This document shows, in pieces, positions 60,609 to 64,000 of a stretch of DNA of 64,000 nucleotides (within the stretch, counting starts at the first letter, position 1; every line of letters starts with the position of its first letter). The DNA is from Saccharomycopsis fibuligera x Saccharomycopsis cf. fibuligera (lineage: Eukaryota; Ascomycota; Saccharomycetes; Ascoideales; Saccharomycopsidaceae). Where the stretch lies: assembly GCA_001936135.1 (NCBI GenBank), contig CP012819.1:930001-994000 (forward strand). The letters are read 5' to 3'. The notes beneath the pieces are model-generated. The model saw only the letters and a list, made by a program, of their open reading frames with translations. It was not told the origin of the DNA and made no database searches. The translations under genes and the position numbers were made by a program.

Positions 60609-63101
60609 CTAATTGTAAAACCCTTCTTCGGTTAAGCCGTCAATAAAACAGCCTGGCAAGTCATCTTTTCTCTCAATCAACTCACCAATCTTAAAAACAG
60701 TTTCACCAGCACTCTCAAAAATCTTGGCAACTTGTTCATGATTGGCCTTTCTAACAATAACGGCCATACCAACACCAGCATTGAAAGTTTTAAAGAAGTC
60801 AGACACCGGCACGTTACCATATTTACCAAACCATTTGAAAATTGATGGCACTTCCCAGCTGCCGTAATTAATCTTAGCAGATAAATGTTTAGGTAAAGTT
60901 CTAGGAATATTTTCCACTAACCCGCCACCAGTAATATGAGCCAATCCCAAGATACTAGCTCTATCGTTGGTGCTTTTCAAAACTTGCAAAATTGGCTTGA
61001 CGTAAATTCTAGTAGGCACCAAACATGCTTCAGCAACAGTTTGTTGTTTCTGGTTTTGGTTGTTTCCATTCCATGGAGCTGGACTATTCAAGTCCAATTC
61101 ATTAACTTCAATAATCTTACGCACCAATGAAAACCCATTAGAATGCAATCCATCAGATTTCAAACCCAAAACCACATCACCAGCTTGCATAGCGTTAATT
61201 TTTGGCAACATTTGATCCTTGAGTACTGCACCTACCGAAGTACCGTTAGTGTCGTAATGGTTTCCGTCGTACATGCCTGGCATTTCTGAAGTTTCACCAC
61301 CAACTAAAGCACAACCGGCAATTTTACAACCTTCAACCACCCCACTGACGAAATCATGAGCCACTTGAATGTCCAATTTTCCTGTGGCAAAATAGTCCAA
61401 AAAGAATAATGGTTCAGCACCTTGTACTACGAGGTCATTGACGTTCATAGCCACCAAATCAATACCAACGGTGTTATGAATGTTAGATTCTTGAGCAATT
61501 CTCAATTTAGTACCAACACCATCAGTAGCAGCGACGAGTAAAGTAGAAGCAGCGTCTTCATAACCTGCAGCAGCTAAGTCGAAAAGACCACCAAATCCAC
61601 CAATGTCGGAATCAGCACCTGATCTTTTAGTCGACTTGACAAGGGATTTGATACGGTCCACTAACAAATTACCATTATCAACAGAAACCCCAGAATCTTC
61701 GTAAGTAATGGATTTCTTGTTGGCAGCTTGTTTTTGTTGTTGTTTTTCTTGAAATTTGAATGCACGATGAGCAATATCGGTTCTATAGTAATGATCTTTA
61801 AAACTGACGTGTTTTATGGCTTCGTAAACATCAGCCACGGATTGTTTCAAATTGTGGGCTATGGCAGTAACACCAAGAACTCTACCACCATTAGTGACGA
61901 TTTTACCCTCGTTGTTGACCTTCGTACCAGAATGTACAACTCTAACATCAGTACCCAAATTAGCAATAGCATCATGGTCCACGGTGATTTCATGGCCCTT
62001 TTCATAAGAGCCTGGGTATCCATCAGCTGCCATAATCACAGTAGTGGCAAATTTGGTATGATCAATTTCAAAGTTGACACTATCTAATCTCCCCTCAGCA
62101 GCAGCAAGCAACACTTGAGCTAAATCGGTAGTAGCATTATTGATTAATGGCAACACTGATTGAGTTTCTGGATCACCGAATCTAACATTGTATTCTAAAA
62201 CTTTAGGACGACCATCTTTAGTTAAAATAATACCAGTGAAAAGTACACCAGTGAACGGAAACCCATCTTTTCTCATTCCGTCAATACTTGGCTTCACAAT
62301 TTCGTCATTAATGATTTGGAGCAACTTTGGATCAGTAGCAATTGGGGTAGGAGCATAAGAGCCCATACCACCGGTATTTAGCCCAGCATCATTATTACCA
62401 ATTTTCTTGTGATCTTGAGAAGGTGGGAAATTGATAAAAGTGTAACCATCACTAATGGTCAAGATAGAAATTTCATCACCATCCAAAAATTCTTCTACCA
62501 CTACTTCATCACCAGCATTACCAAATTGTTTTTTTACCATTACTTGTTCAAGAGCTTCGATGGCTTCTTCCTTGGAAGTTGGAATCAAAACACCTTTACC
62601 ACCGGCAATTCCTGAGGCCTTAATTACCACTCTATGATTAACTGATTCAATGTATTGCTTAGCTTCTTCAAATTGGTTATCAGTGAAGTTCTTGTATTCA
62701 GCAGTTGGAATATTGTGCTTATGCATAAAATCCTTACTGAAAGTTTTGGAGCCTTCCATGTATGCGGCTTTAGCATCTGGACCAAATACCAAAATTTTCT
62801 TACCTGAGTTATTGTTATAACGGAAAAAATCGACAATGCCATCAACCAAAGGTAACTCGGGACCTGGAATTACCAAATCAACATCATGTTTGACGGAAAA
62901 TTCCAAAAGTTGAGAAAAATCTTTCTTAGAAGCACCAACGGCAATGTTTTCAACGTTGATGGTTGGATGTTTAAGAAAATGAGTAGCACCATTTCCTTGA
63001 GTAATGTAAATATTGGCAACGGTTGGAGAAAGGAGTAACTGGTTTAAAATTGCATGTTCTCTGCCACCATTACCAATAATTAAGATATTTAATTTTGACA
63101 T
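60609..63101 (-). CDS. ADE5,7: Bifunctional GAR synthetase / AIR synthetase
   Basis: 830 residues from ATG 63101; the frame upstream has no ATG. The N-terminal GARS half (about 1-430) starts NILIIGNGGREHAIL and has the ATP-grasp signatures KASGIAGGKGV and EFLDGDEISIL, with RFGDPETQSVLPL near its end. After a Gln/Lys-rich linker the AIRS half (about 465-830) begins YEDSGVSVDNGN and contains DGVGTKLRIAQ, the VGGETSEMPGMY stretch and HITGGGLVENIPR. The two halves catalyse the second and fifth steps of de novo purine synthesis in the cytosol. The linker makes it slightly longer than S. cerevisiae Ade5,7 (802). Confidence 0.97.
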   Translation of the reverse strand: MSKLNILIIGNGGREHAILNQLLLSPTVANIYITQGNGATHFLKHPTINVENIAVGASKKDFSQLLEFSVKHDVDLVIPGPELPLVDGIVDFFRYNNNSGKKILVFGPDAKAAYMEGSKTFSKDFMHKHNIPTAEYKNFTDNQFEEAKQYIESVNHRVVIKASGIAGGKGVLIPTSKEEAIEALEQVMVKKQFGNAGDEVVVEEFLDGDEISILTISDGYTFINFPPSQDHKKIGNNDAGLNTGGMGSYAPTPIATDPKLLQIINDEIVKPSIDGMRKDGFPFTGVLFTGIILTKDGRPKVLEYNVRFGDPETQSVLPLINNATTDLAQVLLAAAEGRLDSVNFEIDHTKFATTVIMAADGYPGSYEKGHEITVDHDAIANLGTDVRVVHSGTKVNNEGKIVTNGGRVLGVTAIAHNLKQSVADVYEAIKHVSFKDHYYRTDIAHRAFKFQEKQQQKQAANKKSITYEDSGVSVDNGNLLVDRIKSLVKSTKRSGADSDIGGFGGLFDLAAAGYEDAASTLLVAATDGVGTKLRIAQESNIHNTVGIDLVAMNVNDLVVQGAEPLFFLDYFATGKLDIQVAHDFVSGVVEGCKIAGCALVGGETSEMPGMYDGNHYDTNGTSVGAVLKDQMLPKINAMQAGDVVLGLKSDGLHSNGFSLVRKIIEVNELDLNSPAPWNGNNQNQKQQTVAEACLVPTRIYVKPILQVLKSTNDRASILGLAHITGGGLVENIPRTLPKHLSAKINYGSWEVPSIFKWFGKYGNVPVSDFFKTFNAGVGMAVIVRKANHEQVAKIFESAGETVFKIGELIERKDDLPGCFIDGLTEEGFYN

Positions 63102-64000
63102 GATAAAGGATGATTTAGTCGAAAAATGCGTTAACAAAAAGACGACACAAAAAAAAGTGGTTTAAAGAAGAATGAAGTGAATCAAACAGGTTGAGTCCTT
63201 GGTTCTAGTAGATATCCAGTTTGGTTAATTGAAGGCTGGTGGAGGAGGCTAAGAACCAGTAACACAGGAAGAGCTCGACAAGAAGAAGCTGTGCTTCTCT
63301 CGAGGCGGAAGACATAAAGCTCGTTGCAGCATTTTTTATCTCTCCCGAGCGACTGTGTGACTAAATCCACGATGGAAAAAAATTCTTTCACAGACGGTGA
63401 AAGTGGATAGGTGCGTGTTTCTGCGTATGGTTGCATAATTAAAAGCTTACTACCTACAACAGTATAAGTAGTATTTTAAAAGTGTTGAGCTTTCTCTACC
63501 CAGATAGCATTGGTAACGTTGGCTGATTAATAATGAAAGCCTTTTTAAAGTAAATTCAAAATATACGTATAAGAAATTGGTATAATAGAGTCTCATTTTG
63601 GAACGATTAGTTTTTCTAGTAACTCAATTTCAATCATGAGTTTCCTATTATTGTGACTTCATTTTTCTGATTGATAATATTTCTAATTATAAAATTTGCT
63701 GCAAATTCAAGCTGGAACAAAAATAAGCAAGCTTGTATAGTTTTTTACTGTCTATATGTACCGGGCGGTATAAACCTATTTATCTGGAGGATAATAAAAT
63801 GAGTAAATACATAAAAGCAGAAGCCATACAATAATACATATATCGGCACAGCATTACAAAAGCTATAACCCAAATTAATACAAAAGCTAAGCAAAAATTC
63901 ATACTTGAATAAACGTATTTACAAACACAAACAAAAGCCCATCACATATAGATTTAAGAGACCTTGGTTAAAAAGATTCAAGTCAGTTCATTGTTGAGTT
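63102..64000. other. ADE5,7 upstream region to window end
   Basis: About 900 bp without a supported gene. The first 350 bp are relatively GC-rich and should hold the ADE5,7 promoter. A TGACTA near 63358 is only a partial Gcn4/Bas1-like site and is not called. The rest is AT-rich. Confidence 0.4.

Noticed and set aside
1-64000. Transposons, LTR elements, viral remnants, CRISPR arrays or horizontally acquired islands
   Set aside because: No terminal repeats, integrase, reverse transcriptase or capsid-like frames were seen; all large frames belong to expected yeast genes.

Overview
This window is an ordinary euchromatic stretch of a budding-yeast chromosome (Saccharomycotina). It is AT-rich and gene-dense, and holds 24 protein-coding genes. 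I read seven of them as intron-containing, with introns marked by GTATGT or GTACGT donors and TACTAAC-type branch sites. Low-complexity Asn, Gln and Ser tracts are common. I found no CTG codon in the 868 codons of GPH1, although the GC-rich first third of that gene uses CTC freely. TTG is the main leucine codon elsewhere. This points to the CUG-Ser clade (Candida, Lodderomyces, Debaryomyces relatives), so leucines inferred from CTG codons should be read as probable serines. I cannot name the species; the many homopolymer tracts would suit a Lodderomyces/Candida-like yeast. I saw no transposon, LTR element, viral remnant, rRNA, convincing tRNA or CRISPR array.

Layout: 0-4 kb holds YAK1 (minus strand). 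4-13 kb holds MER3/HFM1, a UTP30-like gene and GPH1, all on the plus strand; UTP30 and the 5' third of GPH1 form a GC-rich island. 13.6-21.3 kb holds a KRE2/MNT1-family mannosyltransferase, NPA3, EMC3, RPT4 and an MRX10-like gene. 22-32 kb holds ENT3, QCR8 (split), BRO1 and RIB2. 32.7-42.3 kb holds an LGE1-like gene, TIM54, SNF1, CDC50 (split) and AIM41 (split). 42.6-48.3 kb holds a split GPI-anchored wall/surface protein, KEX1 and NAA50. 49-57.7 kb holds a large Hap1-like zinc-cluster factor and MET6. 58.5-63.1 kb holds a multi-intron membrane protein of unknown function and ADE5,7.

The genes are not an operon or cluster; they are housekeeping and regulatory genes. Shared themes are glucose and nutrient signalling (SNF1, YAK1, GPH1), mitochondrial biogenesis and respiration (QCR8, TIM54, AIM41, MRX10), secretion, endosomes and lipid asymmetry (ENT3, BRO1, CDC50, EMC3, KEX1, mannosyltransferase) and biosynthesis (MET6, ADE5,7, RIB2). 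Divergent pairs sharing short promoters are mannosyltransferase/NPA3, EMC3/RPT4, CDC50/AIM41 and KEX1/NAA50.

No new biological system was recognised. The most useful leads are a possible frame-preserving 51-nt cassette exon at 58.9 kb, a weak/strong start-codon pair in RIB2 that suggests dual localisation, the sharp codon-usage break inside GPH1, and CTG codons at conserved hydrophobic positions of MER3.
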